Positions 33,189 through 43,695 of a stretch of 64,000 nt of DNA are shown piece after piece. Below the pieces are notes generated by a model. That model ran no database searches, was not told the DNA's origin, and worked only from the letters and a program-made list of their open reading frames with translations. The first letter of the stretch is position 1; each line of letters begins with the position of its first letter. The stretch is from Takakia lepidozioides (lineage: Eukaryota; Streptophyta; Takakiopsida; Takakiales; Takakiaceae). The stretch lies in NCBI GenBank assembly GCA_030704615.1, contig CM060733.1, forward strand, positions 248,001 through 312,000, given 5' to 3'. A program made the position numbers and the translations under genes.

Positions 33189-35758
33189 ATACTTCCGGTA
33201 ATAGGAGGCGAGCCTAGGAAGGATCGCACTCCCGGGACCGAAGTCGGAGGCTCCCAGTCCAAGATCGCCCTCACCTTTCTGTCATCCATTTTGATCCCAT
33301 CCTGTGTAATCACGTGCCCCAAGAACTCCACTTTTGTGACCCCGAATTCGCACTTTGAAGCTTTGGCATACAGCTTCCCTTCTCGCAATTTTTGGAACAC
33401 CCTTTTGAGGTGCTCCAGGTGCTCCTCCTTTGTTTTCGAGTACACCAAGATGTCGTCGATGTACACGATCACAAAGTCATCCAACCACTCCTGGAAAAGG
33501 CTGTTCATCAGCGTGCTAAATGTCGCTGGTGCATTGGTGAGCCCAAAAGGCATCACCAAGAACTCATATGAACCATACCTTGTCCTGCACGCGGTCTTCT
33601 CCTCATCTCCTTCCGCCACCCGAATTTGGTGATAGCCGGAGCGCAAGTCGATCCGGCTGAAATACTTCGCTCCTGCCAACCGATCGAAAAGGTCGTCGAT
33701 CCTTGGCAAAGGGTACCGGTTTTTGATAGTCACCTTATTCAGAGCCCTGTAATCGACACACATCCGCAGCGTCCCATCCTTCTTGTCTGCAAATAGCACC
33801 GGGGCTCCGTAAGGTGACTTACTCGGCCGGATGTACCCCTTTGACATTAGATCTTTGAGCTGAGTCTTCAGCTCGACCAACTCTTTGTGGCTCAACCGGT
33901 AGGGCGCCTTGGCAGGCGGTTCCGTTCCCGGTATCACCTCAATTTTGTGGTCAACTCCTCTTCGCGGTGGCAAGCCGCTTGGTAAATCCTCCGGCATCAC
34001 ATCCTGGTATTTCTCCAAAATCCCCTTGATCCAATCTGGGCTCGGCTCCCCATCGCCTTCTCCTTTCACTTCTCTAATGTAAAGCAAAAACTGGGACTCG
34101 TGTGTCTCCTCCACGGCCCACTCCTTTGCTGATAGAAGGTTTATTCGCCCTCCCACGGATTTGGGCGTTTCCGACACTCGTAAAACCTCGCCACCATTCC
34201 CACATGGCAGCGTGACTACTCTCTTGCGGCCATCTATGACCGCTCCGGATTTGCTCAAAAAGGTCATTCCCAAAATGAGATCCACTCCATCGATCTCGCA
34301 GATAGTGAAGTTCTCACGTCCCTCCCAACTCCCCAGTTGAAGAGGAACATCAAACGCCAACCTTGTCGCCAACTGAGGTTCTCCTTTGGCAGAGCGCACC
34401 TCAATAGAGGCCCCCACGTCACTTGTCGGGAGTCCCAACTTTCGCGCCGCCGCCGGCGTCATGAAGGAGTGCGACGCTCCTGTGTCCACCAACAACGACA
34501 CATTAGTTCCGGATATTATCCCCTCCACGAACAATAACTGACTCCCTTTTCGTAAGGCGCCAGTTTCCTGATACAACTCACAAGAAAATTTGCCTACCTT
34601 GCAAGTCCTGGCGACCACCGCTTCCACCAAGCGACTGATGGTATCTTCCGACAGCTCCGTGGTCGCCCGAGTCATGTTCAATTGCCGGGGCTTCGTGCAC
34701 TTCTTGGCCATGTGCCCGGGCTCCCCGCAATTGAAACACACTCCATCAAAGGTCGCCTTCTGTCCGCCATAAGTCGCTCCACCCGCTTTTCCTTTCGAAG
34801 CACCGGGTGCCGCCTTGACGTGTGAAGGACCTCCCTTCGATTTCCACGTGCCATTTTCGCCGCGTGGCCTATCCCACTTCTTTTCCGGTCGGGAGGAGTC
34901 ACCTTCCCGCCGGGTCTTCTTGTGGTTCAGCTCCGTACGGCCTTGTCTCTCACCCCTAGGGACATCCGAGAAACATTCAGCTCTCTCAATTGCCTCGTTC
35001 AAAGTCTTGGGTGGCTTCTCCTCCAACTTCCGCCTAGCCCATGGGGCCAGTCCCGCCACAAAGTTGAAGACCATTTCTGGTTCTGCCATGTCCGCGACTT
35101 CGAGCAACAGCACATTGAAAGCCTGGACATACCCCCGAATGTCATCTGTTTGCTTCAAATTCCTCATCTTGTCCCGGGCAAGCCAGGATGCGTTGAGGGG
35201 CACAAACTGTCTCTTCATCAATTCCTTGAACTCACTCCAGTTCAAGGTTTCCGGGCTTGGGCCTCGGTCGTGAAGGCGTTTCTGCCACCATTGTTGAGCA
35301 TAGCCCCTCAAATAGGTGGGAGCCACTTCCACCTGATCCTCGTCACTCAACTTGGCCGCCCGGAAGTACTGCTCTAGCTCCAGGAGCCAGGTGTTGAGTG
35401 CCTTCCGGTTTCGAACGCCCTCGAAGGTGCCGGGTTCCTTAGGCTTCACCTTAAACTTTGCCTTGGTGGGAGTGGCATTAGCCGCCTTCAACACGTCTTT
35501 CAACGTCCCGCCAAACTGCGCCAACAACCCTTCCCAAAAGGCTGCCGGCATGGGAGGCATCTCTTGGTTTGTCGGAGCTCTCAAAGATTCCTCGGGCTCC
35601 GACTCCTCGGATTCCTCCCGCTCCTGAGCGGCCTCGTTTTCGGAAACATTAATCGCTTCCTCAAACGGCCGCCTCGGTGACACGTCGCCCCCATCGGGCT
35701 CACCGGGATCATCATCTTTTGGGCCGTTCCGCTTTCGCTTCGGCTTGCCCGACCCCAT
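33185..35758 (-). CDS. Chromovirus gag-protease-reverse transcriptase, frameshifted at its end
   Basis: 857 residues from the ATG at 35758 ([11 protein letters not shown]). After an acidic, disordered start comes a retrotransposon gag domain ([14 protein letters not shown] through [16 protein letters not shown]), a CCHC zinc knuckle ([14 protein letters not shown], about 34694-34741), an aspartic protease ([14 protein letters not shown]) and a reverse transcriptase with [37 protein letters not shown] and the catalytic YIDDILVYS. Near 33215, at a conserved ...RSFLG... stretch, one missing base shifts the frame and ends it at 33185, while the other frame continues at 33188. The polyprotein is therefore split here unless a ribosomal shift bypasses it. 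Confidence 0.93.
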   Translation of the reverse strand: MGSGKPKRKRNGPKDDDPGEPDGGDVSPRRPFEEAINVSENEAAQEREESEESEPEESLRAPTNQEMPPMPAAFWEGLLAQFGGTLKDVLKAANATPTKAKFKVKPKEPGTFEGVRNRKALNTWLLELEQYFRAAKLSDEDQVEVAPTYLRGYAQQWWQKRLHDRGPSPETLNWSEFKELMKRQFVPLNASWLARDKMRNLKQTDDIRGYVQAFNVLLLEVADMAEPEMVFNFVAGLAPWARRKLEEKPPKTLNEAIERAECFSDVPRGERQGRTELNHKKTRREGDSSRPEKKWDRPRGENGTWKSKGGPSHVKAAPGASKGKAGGATYGGQKATFDGVCFNCGEPGHMAKKCTKPRQLNMTRATTELSEDTISRLVEAVVARTCKVGKFSCELYQETGALRKGSQLLFVEGIISGTNVSLLVDTGASHSFMTPAAARKLGLPTSDVGASIEVRSAKGEPQLATRLAFDVPLQLGSWEGRENFTICEIDGVDLILGMTFLSKSGAVIDGRKRVVTLPCGNGGEVLRVSETPKSVGGRINLLSAKEWAVEETHESQFLLYIREVKGEGDGEPSPDWIKGILEKYQDVMPEDLPSGLPPRRGVDHKIEVIPGTEPPAKAPYRLSHKELVELKTQLKDLMSKGYIRPSKSPYGAPVLFADKKDGTLRMCVDYRALNKVTIKNRYPLPRIDDLFDRLAGAKYFSRIDLRSGYHQIRVAEGDEEKTACRTRYGSYEFLVMPFGLTNAPATFSTLMNSLFQEWLDDFVIVYIDDILVYSKTKEEHLEHLKRVFQKLREGKLYAKASKCEFGVTKVEFLGHVITQDGIKMDDRKVRAILDWEPPTSVPGVRSFLGSPPITGSM

Positions 35759-35799
35759 GATGAGGCCAATCCCAAGGACGATCGCGTACTGAACTCTAA

Positions 35800-35811
35800 G
35801 CTCTGATACCA
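35800..35811 (-). promoter_or_regulatory. Primer-binding site for initiator tRNA-Met
   Basis: On the minus strand TGGTATCAGAGC lies two bases inside the 5' LTR. It complements the 3' end of plant initiator methionine tRNA, the usual primer for this class. Confidence 0.92.
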
Positions 35812-35813
35812 AG

Positions 35814-36538
35814 TGTCGCACACCTCAATTCGGTAAACTCCCCTTCAAGTCATAGTTACTCGCTTTGATGCGCGCGCCTGACTCCCAACCTGGCCGCCGG
35901 GCCAACTTGGAGTTTCGGCTGCTCACCGGGACATAACGGTCCCCTTCCGCTTCCCTCTAAACCCTCCACCTATTTGGGACTAGGAGAATTCCCTTTGGTA
36001 GATGGCAGTCCGGAACAGCTCCCCACTCTTTGGTCGCTTTCCGGCTCGCTCGCTTACTCACTAGTTTTTGGTCACCAACGGGCTTGCACCGTTCTCGGGG
36101 TTACTACTCCCTATATATACTTCTGTAGCTGTCCGCGGGGGTTTCATAACCAGCCATGCCATTTTATGGCGAACCACCACGAAAACCCTCGACTCCCGGT
36201 GGTGAGTCGCGGTGAGTCTTGGCCCACTCACCGCGGCCCCAATGGACCGTGATGAGTCCCAAGACTCCCCACGACTCCCACCTCGAGGTCTCCACCCCAT
36301 GGTGAGTCCTATGCCACCCCCACTAAGTCCCACTAAGCTACCACCACCCCTTGTGGAGCCACCTCCACCGCAACCCGGTGTGCGGGGCTCCACCTAGTGA
36401 GCGCCTCCGCCTCCTTGGGTGCCTTGGGCACTTAAGGGTGCTTCAGCCCCCCATACCTATCGCTGCCGCTGCCCCCACCACAGGGGCAGCCCCTCATGTG
36501 TCCCGACCCCCCTGCTCTCAAGGCAAAGGGCCGCGACA
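35814..36538 (-). repeat. 5' LTR of the chromovirus (725 bp)
   Basis: Essentially identical to the left LTR, with one C fewer. Promoter-side LTR for leftward transcription, with its TATA-like box at about 36111-36119. Confidence 0.95.
36111..36119 (-). promoter_or_regulatory. TATA-like box in the 5' LTR
   Basis: CTATATATA on the plus strand (TATATATAG on the minus) is the only strong TATA motif in the LTR. It lies about 300 bp from the internal end, a normal place for the U3/R boundary. The transcription start is inferred. Confidence 0.55.
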
Positions 36539-36543
36539 CCTAG

Positions 36544-37269
36544 TGGCTAGCTATTTGTTATTGGAAAGGAATCTCATGCAAAGAGGGCTCTCATTTTAAG
36601 ATAATAGCGTCTTCAATGCACCTACTATGGCCCTGCCAGTACGGCCCATGGGGTAAGCTCATAAGCCCACCGCCCATTCACCGGGTCCATCGGATTTTGA
36701 AATTTTTCTAAGTCCTTGTTCTTCTACGGCGACGGATCTTCTAACGGACTGGGCAGACCCTCCAGCGGACTGACTCCAACATTCGAGCAGACTTGCAGAC
36801 CCTCTAGCAAACGCATACAAAATATATATTTAATAACATACATTACTGCAAGAGTATCACCTAACAAGAATTGGATACCAAAATCTCATGCTTATTATTC
36901 ATTGTTCTTAACCACCAAACTATCCGCTGCTTTCTACAAATCTTCGAAATAACTAATATTTTATGTGTATGTTTTATATATTTTGTGGCCCAACAGACTG
37001 ACTTGCCGGGGAGACCCAACACATTGAATCCGACGGGTCTTCGCGACCCCCTCTGCTACATGCGGGCCCTGCCGCAAACACACGCGCGCATTGAAGACGC
37101 TAGTATCTTTCCATGAGAAGAGCAAAGAGTGGGTATTGAAGCTTTTGATCTTGTGTGTTGAAGTATGACATATTTGAAAGTGTTTCAAAATCCCTTTTAT
37201 AGCTTTGAATATTTCTTGCGTAAGCACATTTTCATTTCATCATAGCATATTCAATGGAATATTCAGAAA
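36544..37269. other. Spacer without a recognisable gene
   Basis: AT-rich intergenic DNA between the chromovirus and the CACTA-type element. No motif or repeat could be named. Confidence 0.35.
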
Positions 37270-39527
37270 CACTAGAAGAGAAACCGGCTTTTTCCATGGC
37301 TCTGCCATCTCACACCTGGCACATTCCATGGCTTTTATCACGGGTCTGTACACTGAGCCAAGGTGTGGGTCTAAATATGCCCTAACTGTGGGGTGTCTCA
37401 CATGTGGTCCACACCCCAGGCAAGAACGGTGTGAAAACAGCCATGAGCGTGGCAGGGGTCGGCTTAGTTTACATGGCATATTACACACCTGTGTGAAATG
37501 GGAACATACAATTATTTCCACTGATTGTGGTGTATGGGGAGTTTGAGAATGATGCCCTTGGAAAATGATTATGAACTTCATGTTCATGTTTAGAAATCTG
37601 CACGATGGTACTAGCAAGTGAAGAATACACCCCATTTTCAATCTCTACATTATGAAGTCTATAATGCCCTTGGTGAAATGAGCATGGGGATCGCATTCAA
37701 AGGTGGCCCCGTTCCGTTGCAACCTATGACACAACTAGGACAAATAGGCATAGGCATGATTGTCACTTTTTGCCACAAATCACTTGCATCATCCTTACGT
37801 TAAACTCATTGTTTATGTGACATGCTTGGACTTTGTCATCTCACACATCAAAGAAAAAACCAGAATATTTCGAAAAAATCCTAACCTAAAAATCCTAACC
37901 TAAATTTACTAACAAGTGTTCAAACCAGCCCAATGGTAATATATTTTATTACCATTATCAAATGTTTGTCTACGTGGTGTTTTGGTTTTCTAGACAAGTC
38001 TGATAGCAGGACTTTAGCCTCTGACCTAGAATGAATCAAAGTGCAAAAGGTTAAAAAGTCAAAAAGTTCCTAATAAGGTTGCCCATTAGGTTTAAAAAAG
38101 TTAAAAAGTTGCTAATAAGGTTGCCCACTAGGATAATCGTGAACACAGAGGAGGGCTGGGACTTGGCGTTTTTTTTTTGTTCCCTGTGCCACACCATGTA
38201 GCCGAGGGATGGAACGCGATGATCGCAGGATATGCAGGGGCGTGGGATGGAGGCGTTGAGCAAATGATGCACCTTCTTCAACCCATTTCACTCTGTTTTC
38301 CCCTCTTATCAGAATCGCCCTAAATTTTCATGTTTTAAGAATTCTGCAAGTTAGCTGGTTGAATGAACCTTTGATAGTTTGGAGTGACTTTGACATGATA
38401 CTGCCAAAGTGACAATATGAAAGTATCCAGAAATAGGTAACAGAGAGGAGAAGCTGTGGAATGAATACTTTTCTGACCCTAGTCAGGTAAATGCCTTTGG
38501 ATTACAGAGTGGTAGATGCAATTGAGAATATGAATTGGTGTGATAAGTTGAGTTGGGTGTTTGCTGGAACAAATCTAGGCTACCATTGTCAGCTGCTAAC
38601 AGCAATGCAAGGATGTATGCATGATCTGTGCAGGGGCATGGATAGCTGAAGGAGCAGGGATAGAGTGTCATCCAAGAGGGCCAGATTTCAAGCTCCAGAT
38701 TATTTATGATTCCCTGTGGAGGGTTAGCTACAAGAAACCTGCATGGGTAGATGGTACATAGTTTGGAGTGATTTTGACATGATACTGCCAAAGTGACAAT
38801 AGGAAAGTATCCAAAAACATGTAACAAAGATGAGGAGAAGTTGTGGAATGAATGCTTTTCTGACCGCAGTCAAGGGTAGGACAACCGAGGGAAAAAGGTG
38901 AATGTCTATTAGATTACAGAGAGTAGGAGACGCAACTCAGCATAGACGCAAACTCTCCTTCCCTACAAAGGGTATGTTTTGGTATCTGAGGGAATAAATA
39001 TAATTTCTAAAAACATAATTTCAATATTTTGTTATTTAATAATGTTCTCATCTAGGCCACTGCCCATTTTTCCTATAATAATAATAATAAATTAAATCCA
39101 TTAATATTCAAACTTAATATTGGAAAGCAAATAATAATTAATTAATGTGTACCACCACACAGGAACGAACACGTGTTGCATAGTGACTTGTCAAAGGTGT
39201 GAAATATGACACGTGTCGCATAGTGGCTTGTTCAAGGTGTGAAATCCGCCGTGAAACATGCCACACTGGCCTTTTTCACACTCTGCCATGTCAGCTATGC
39301 CATCGGCTATGTCAGCGGCCATGTCACCATGCACCCCGTGAAAAAAGCCCACCCATGGAAAAAGCCTCCCGTGGACTTTTCCACAGGGCCACCCGAGAGC
39401 CAGGCCGTCCACGGGGTGTCCGAAAGCACTAGTCGTTCCTTACACCCACGGCAGGTGTGGACTGCGGCTGGTTCCACAGCAAAAAGTGTGGAAAAAGCCG
39501 TGGAAAAAACCGGTTTCTCTTCTAGTG
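37270..39527. mobile_element. CACTA-type (En/Spm-like) non-autonomous transposon, ~2.26 kb
   Basis: The ends are inverted copies beginning CACTAGAAGAGAAACCGG at 37270, mirrored at 39510-39527. CACTA at both tips is the hallmark of this superfamily. Subterminal words such as TTTTTCCATGGC/TTTTCCACGGC and CACACC/GGTGTG recur inside both ends, as subterminal transposase-binding repeats do. Flanking triplets are AAA and AGA, so a perfect 3-bp target duplication is not seen. No transposase is encoded. Confidence 0.65.
38376..38865. repeat. Direct duplication inside the CACTA-type element
   Basis: A segment of about 105 bp starting AGTTTGGAGTGA at 38376 recurs at 38760, with around ten mismatches. 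Both copies hold GACATGATACTGCCAAAGTG and a GTGGAATGAAT.CTTTTCTGACC end. A second small duplication (AAGTT.CTAATAAGGTTGCCC) occurs at about 38064 and 38111. Confidence 0.65.
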
Positions 39528-39724
39528 AGAGTGTATGGAATCTGTCACTAGTATGCTCTTCCTAAAAAAAGGTATGTGGCATGACACAACATAAACAAAA
39601 CTTTTGTTTACTTGTTTTTGTAGCCTATTTACTTTGTGCTCTCCTTTGTTTTTGCTTTTTAGTTCCCTCTCCACAATAGACGCAAACGGACAACTTGCTA
39701 AGTTGGGCCGTCAAGCCTAAAGCA

Positions 39725-40210
39725 AGATTACTCATTCACTTTCTACAACTATTTTAACGTTAAAAGTAGTTTGGACCTTAACATTAAGACTACGGAGTTA
39801 CTGGGGTCTACAACTATCTTAAGGCTAAAAGTAGCTTGGACCTTAATGTTATAATAAGTAGGTAATTGATTCCGCATTCATTTGTGTCTACATTTATCTT
39901 AATGATAAAAATAGCTAGTTAGAAATAGGTACTCTTGACTACACATTCACTTCAGTCTACAACTAGCTTAAAACCCTAGGGTATATACCTACATTAATGC
40001 TAAAAAATAACTTGGACCTTATTTTCAGAAGTAGGTAGAGTTGACTACAATCCATTATACGTACTAAGGTGATCTTCATTATACATTTACTTGGGTCTAT
40101 AAGTGGCTTAACGCTAAAAGTATCTTGGACTTAAACTTTAGAAGTAGGTAACTTGCTTACACATTCATTTAGTTTACAATTATCTTAATGCTAAAAGTAG
40201 CTTGAACCTT
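39725..40210. repeat. Degenerate minisatellite (~90-110-bp units)
   Basis: About five diverged tandem units carry the word order ACACATTCA.TT..GTCTACAA, CTTAA.GCTAAAA, AGTAGCTTGGACCTTA and GAAGTAGGTA. Units have drifted strongly, and no open frame runs through them. Confidence 0.6.
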
Positions 40211-40349
40211 GTCATGTGTAAACGTCGTGGCATGATCCTCATGTAATTTACATTTCTTTTCTTTAGGTGCTGTCCATTCGGAATTGAAACTAATTTATCA
40301 AATAATTTACTTTCATTATCCACATATTGCAAATAGTACATGACATGTA

Positions 40350-40960
40350 GAGCCCTGTAAGCTTTCTTGGCAGAATAAGTAAAGAAGGACTGTAGAGAGC
40401 CTTCAAATTCCCATTGCCACTCAGCTGGGTATTGCTGGAGCTGCCCGAGAGGCAAGTCGCCAATCCAAGCAAAAGAGTTACATCTTAGCCATGGGAGAAT
40501 GGTCTCCCCTGCCAGGAGGGAGGGTTGAAGTCTCTGCCAGAGCGAGCCCTATTGGCACCCAGAACTGTAGTAAGAGACTCTGGGGTGCTAGTCCAGAGGT
40601 GGGAGATTTGGGAGATGCCTCTAGTCTCCCAAGAGGCCCGTCTTTTGGCCTGGCACTTCTCCTGAGGGGTGGGCATGGCTGAGTTAAGGAAGAGGTGCTG
40701 CCTCTGAACCTCATGAAAAGACGAAGGTTCTTGCTTCCTGAGAAAGGGTCTGAATTTACCCAAGGCAGACCAAATTGATTTCCAGAGCAAAGAGCCCAGG
40801 GATTTGTGATTAAATCCCTGAGTGATCCAGCGGATAGAGGGGGCCTACCAAAGGGAATTTCCACTAGGCCCAAATTGGTGGAGGATCCTTTAAATTTGGA
40901 AAAGTAAAGGGGGACCGATATCATAGCCTCACAGAGATAGATCCCCTGGCTCCTCATCTT
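40350..40960 (-). pseudogene. LINE ORF2 C-terminal region fragment
   Basis: Read on the minus strand in more than one frame: RDLITNPWALLWKSIWSALG-like text, then, further on, WQWEFEGSLQSFFTYSAKKA, the W.W...GSFS.KSAY pattern seen near the C terminus of plant LINE polyproteins. Frame changes show it is dead. Confidence 0.6.
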
Positions 40961-40961
40961 G

Positions 40962-43095
40962 GTTGCAATCCCCATTTCACCTGGACCAACAATAGAGACC
41001 TTCAAAACCTTTCTATGGCTCGCCTTGACAGATTCTACTTTTCTATGTCCATTGCTAACAACACTTCCCTTCTGCCTCAGCATCCCATAGCTCTGGGCTT
41101 CGACCATGCCTTAATCGAGGCCTCTCTCTCCTTCCCAAATGCCCATCGCTGTGGGAGAGGCATCTACAAGCTCAACATCTCTCTCCTTCAAAATGTCTCT
41201 TTCGTCCTCAATCTGTAGGAGCACTGGTCCTCGTCTGGGAACCATCTGCAATGCCCCATTTTGAAATTCCAATTCAAACTGGCGGCCTCTTGCAAACTAA
41301 GTCAAACCCTAATTAAAGAGATCGCGGTTTCCCGTAAGAAAAAAGTCTTGGCCTTGCAAAAATGTTTGCGGATCTGTCAATCAAAGATAGAGGCTAGATC
41401 CTGTGATGACCATACCTTCCAAACCTATCTCGAGGCTCCTGCTAACCTCGGCCTCTTTCATGAGCAAAATGAACTAAGGATGAAAATGCAAGTTGGGATT
41501 AACTGGTCTGCCAGCTTCAAAGAGCCATGCAATCTATCCATGAGTTGTACGTTGATCAAGCAGGCAATAAATCATCTAATCCCAGAGAGCTATGTGCCAT
41601 GGCCTTTGGCCACTTCAGCTCCCTCTTCCAGGTAGACCAGCTGGGCCCAGATTATTCGACCCTGCTGGATTCTTGCCTCCGTTCAACCCCGAATAGACTG
41701 TCGGCTGAGGGAGGTATGGCCTTGTCTGGGGTCTTCACACCCATGGAATTGGAAGATGCCCTTCATCAGATGAGTAATGGGAAGACCCCAGGTTTAGATG
41801 GTATGCCAGTTGAGTACTTCAAGGCTATGTTTGCGAAATGGCCAATGAGATCAAACGGCAGGGTGCAATGCCTGGACAGATGTCTCAGGGGGTTATTACC
41901 CTGCTCCACAAGAAAGGAGACAAAGCTGACATTGGAAACTATAGACCCATTACTCTGCTCAATGTCGCTTACGAAATCATTGCCAAGGCTCTAGCCCTCT
42001 GCCTCCAATCCCTTCTCCCCTCTCTCATCCGAACGGGCCAGGCTGGTTTTATCAAAGGTAGATACTTTCTCGACAACGTCTTGTTAGCTCAGAAGGCCAA
42101 CTCGTATGCCCTGGCAACTAACCAAGCATTGGCACTATGGCTCTTGGATTTTGAGAAGGCGTTCAACAAAGTAGGGTGGGATTTCCTAATTGTAGTTCTT
42201 AAAAAAACAGGCTTGCCCCACGACTTTTGCCACTGGGTTAAACATCCTTCTTCGGGGCTCTACCAGTAGGGTCATCATCAATGGCCACCTCTCAAAGCCT
42301 TTTCAACTGCAAAGATCGGTAAGGCAAGGATGCCCTCTGGCCCCCTTCCTCTTCCTCTTTGTAGCAGACACCTTGGGTTACATGCTAGATGACAACTTCA
42401 TGGTAAGGGGCCTTCAGCTCCGGAATCCAAAAACTCAACTCTGGCTACAAATCAAGGACTCTACGTTTGTGGATGACACCTTCCCACTACTTCAGGCGGA
42501 ACCTTCCACTCTTACAGCTGCTGAGAGCACTCTTAAGAAGTTTTGTAGAGTCTCCGGCTTCCGGGTTAACTGGAGAAAGACCAAAGCCTTGCTAATAGAG
42601 GACCCATCTATGTCTTCTATTGGGATCAACCCCAACTGGGAAGACCAAGGTATGGCCTGGCTTAAAGCAGGAGAACCTACCACACTGTTGGGTCACATCT
42701 TCGGCCTGGACCTCACCGAGGAGCATTGAATGGGGCCCATTCTAGCCAGGCTCAAGAAGGAGCTAGCGTTCTGGGGCTCTAAGTTCTTCTCCATCACCGG
42801 AAGAGCTCTGGCTGCCAACCAAGTTCTGCTTGTTGGGATCTGGTATTTTGCCTCCACTTGGAGTCCGGGCTCGAAGTTCATGAAGGAGATGAAGAGATGT
42901 ATCAGAAACTTTATCTGGGGAGCCCATTCAGACCTTCAAAACAAACGCCCACAAGTTTCGTGGTATCAGATATGCTTCCCTAGAAAATCAGGTGGGCTAG
43001 GACTGCTAGATCCAGAAACGCAGATTCGGGCCCTACTAGGCAAGTGGCTGCCAAGACTGTTGGGGCCCGAAGGAGGTTGGTGGAAATTGCTTGTA
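40962..43095 (+). pseudogene. LINE endonuclease end and reverse transcriptase, broken into several frames
   Basis: It begins with the endonuclease tail (FTWTNNR then ARLDRFYFS). RT signatures follow: NGKTPGLDGMPVEYFKAMF, KKGDKADIGNYRPITLLNVA, TGQAGFIKGR, LLDFEKAFNKVGWDFL, VRQGCPLAPFLF and FVDDT (family FADD-type catalytic motif with Val for Ala). The segment after RT (GGLGLLDPETQIRALLGKW) is also typical. At least four frameshifts break the frame (near 41600, 41850, 42265 and 42729), so it is non-functional. It runs opposite to the rest of the element. Confidence 0.8.
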
Positions 43096-43692
43096 ATAGG
43101 AACTATTGCGTTGTGCTCCCCTCTTCAAGGAGCGAATTTGGATGAGAGACAGCCAGGAGGCTTCTTCATCAACATGGAGGGAAGAAGTTGCAGACCCTCT
43201 CATGTCCATGTCAGACTCTACCATGTTGAAATCACCAGCTAGGAGCCAGTTACTAATGGACTGTTCAGCGGCCATCCGGGCATTGATCAAGTCCCAGAGG
43301 GCCAAACGATCAGGCATTGAATTAGGGGCATAGATGTTGAGCAAACCAAGGGGTTCCGAGTCGGATGGGAGGTGGAGAGAGCAGAATTGCACTCTCCCCA
43401 GCTCCCAAACTTCTTCTTTAACTAGGAATTGCAAGAGGGAGGGGGAGAGAAGAATCGTTGTGCCTCCCTTTGAGCCCTCGTAGGAGGGTTTCCAGAGAGC
43501 TGAAGCAAGAGGCCAGAGGTTGTCAGGAAGGTTTTGAATTTTGTGGGGGTTGAGCTTGTGTTCATGCAGGAAGACAATCGCTTCTGAGGGGATAAGGGGT
43601 GCTAGCCAAGACCTTAGTTTGATTTTCTTGAGGGCGGTCTGGTCAGAGCCGATTCCCCTTATATTCCAAGAAGAAATGCTAACCTGCATCAT
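43095..43692 (-). pseudogene. LINE AP-endonuclease N-terminal part
   Basis: Opens with SISSWNIRGIGSDQTALKKI, the conserved start of plant LINE endonucleases. It contains HEHKLNP (metal-binding Glu region) and LLAGDFNMVESDMD (catalytic Asp/Asn). The frame loses family resemblance close to 43095, where the inverted segment begins. Confidence 0.75.
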
Positions 43693-43695
43693 AAG

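Larger units (their letters stand above)
29562..36543 (-). mobile_element. Ty3/gypsy chromovirus LTR retrotransposon, nearly intact and young
   Basis: The element proper is 29567-36538, bounded by direct LTRs (29567-30292 and 35814-36538) and a perfect 5-bp target duplication CCTAG (29562-29566 and 36539-36543). Transcription is leftward, so the right LTR is the 5' LTR. Reading from it: a primer-binding site, gag with a zinc knuckle, protease, reverse transcriptase, RNase H, integrase and a C-terminal chromodomain. The order PR-RT-RH-IN is diagnostic of Ty3/gypsy; the chromodomain marks a chromovirus. The LTRs differ by a single base in about 725, so the insertion is recent. The only lesion seen in the coding part is a one-base frameshift in pol. 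Another, older copy starts at 45243. Confidence 0.95.
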
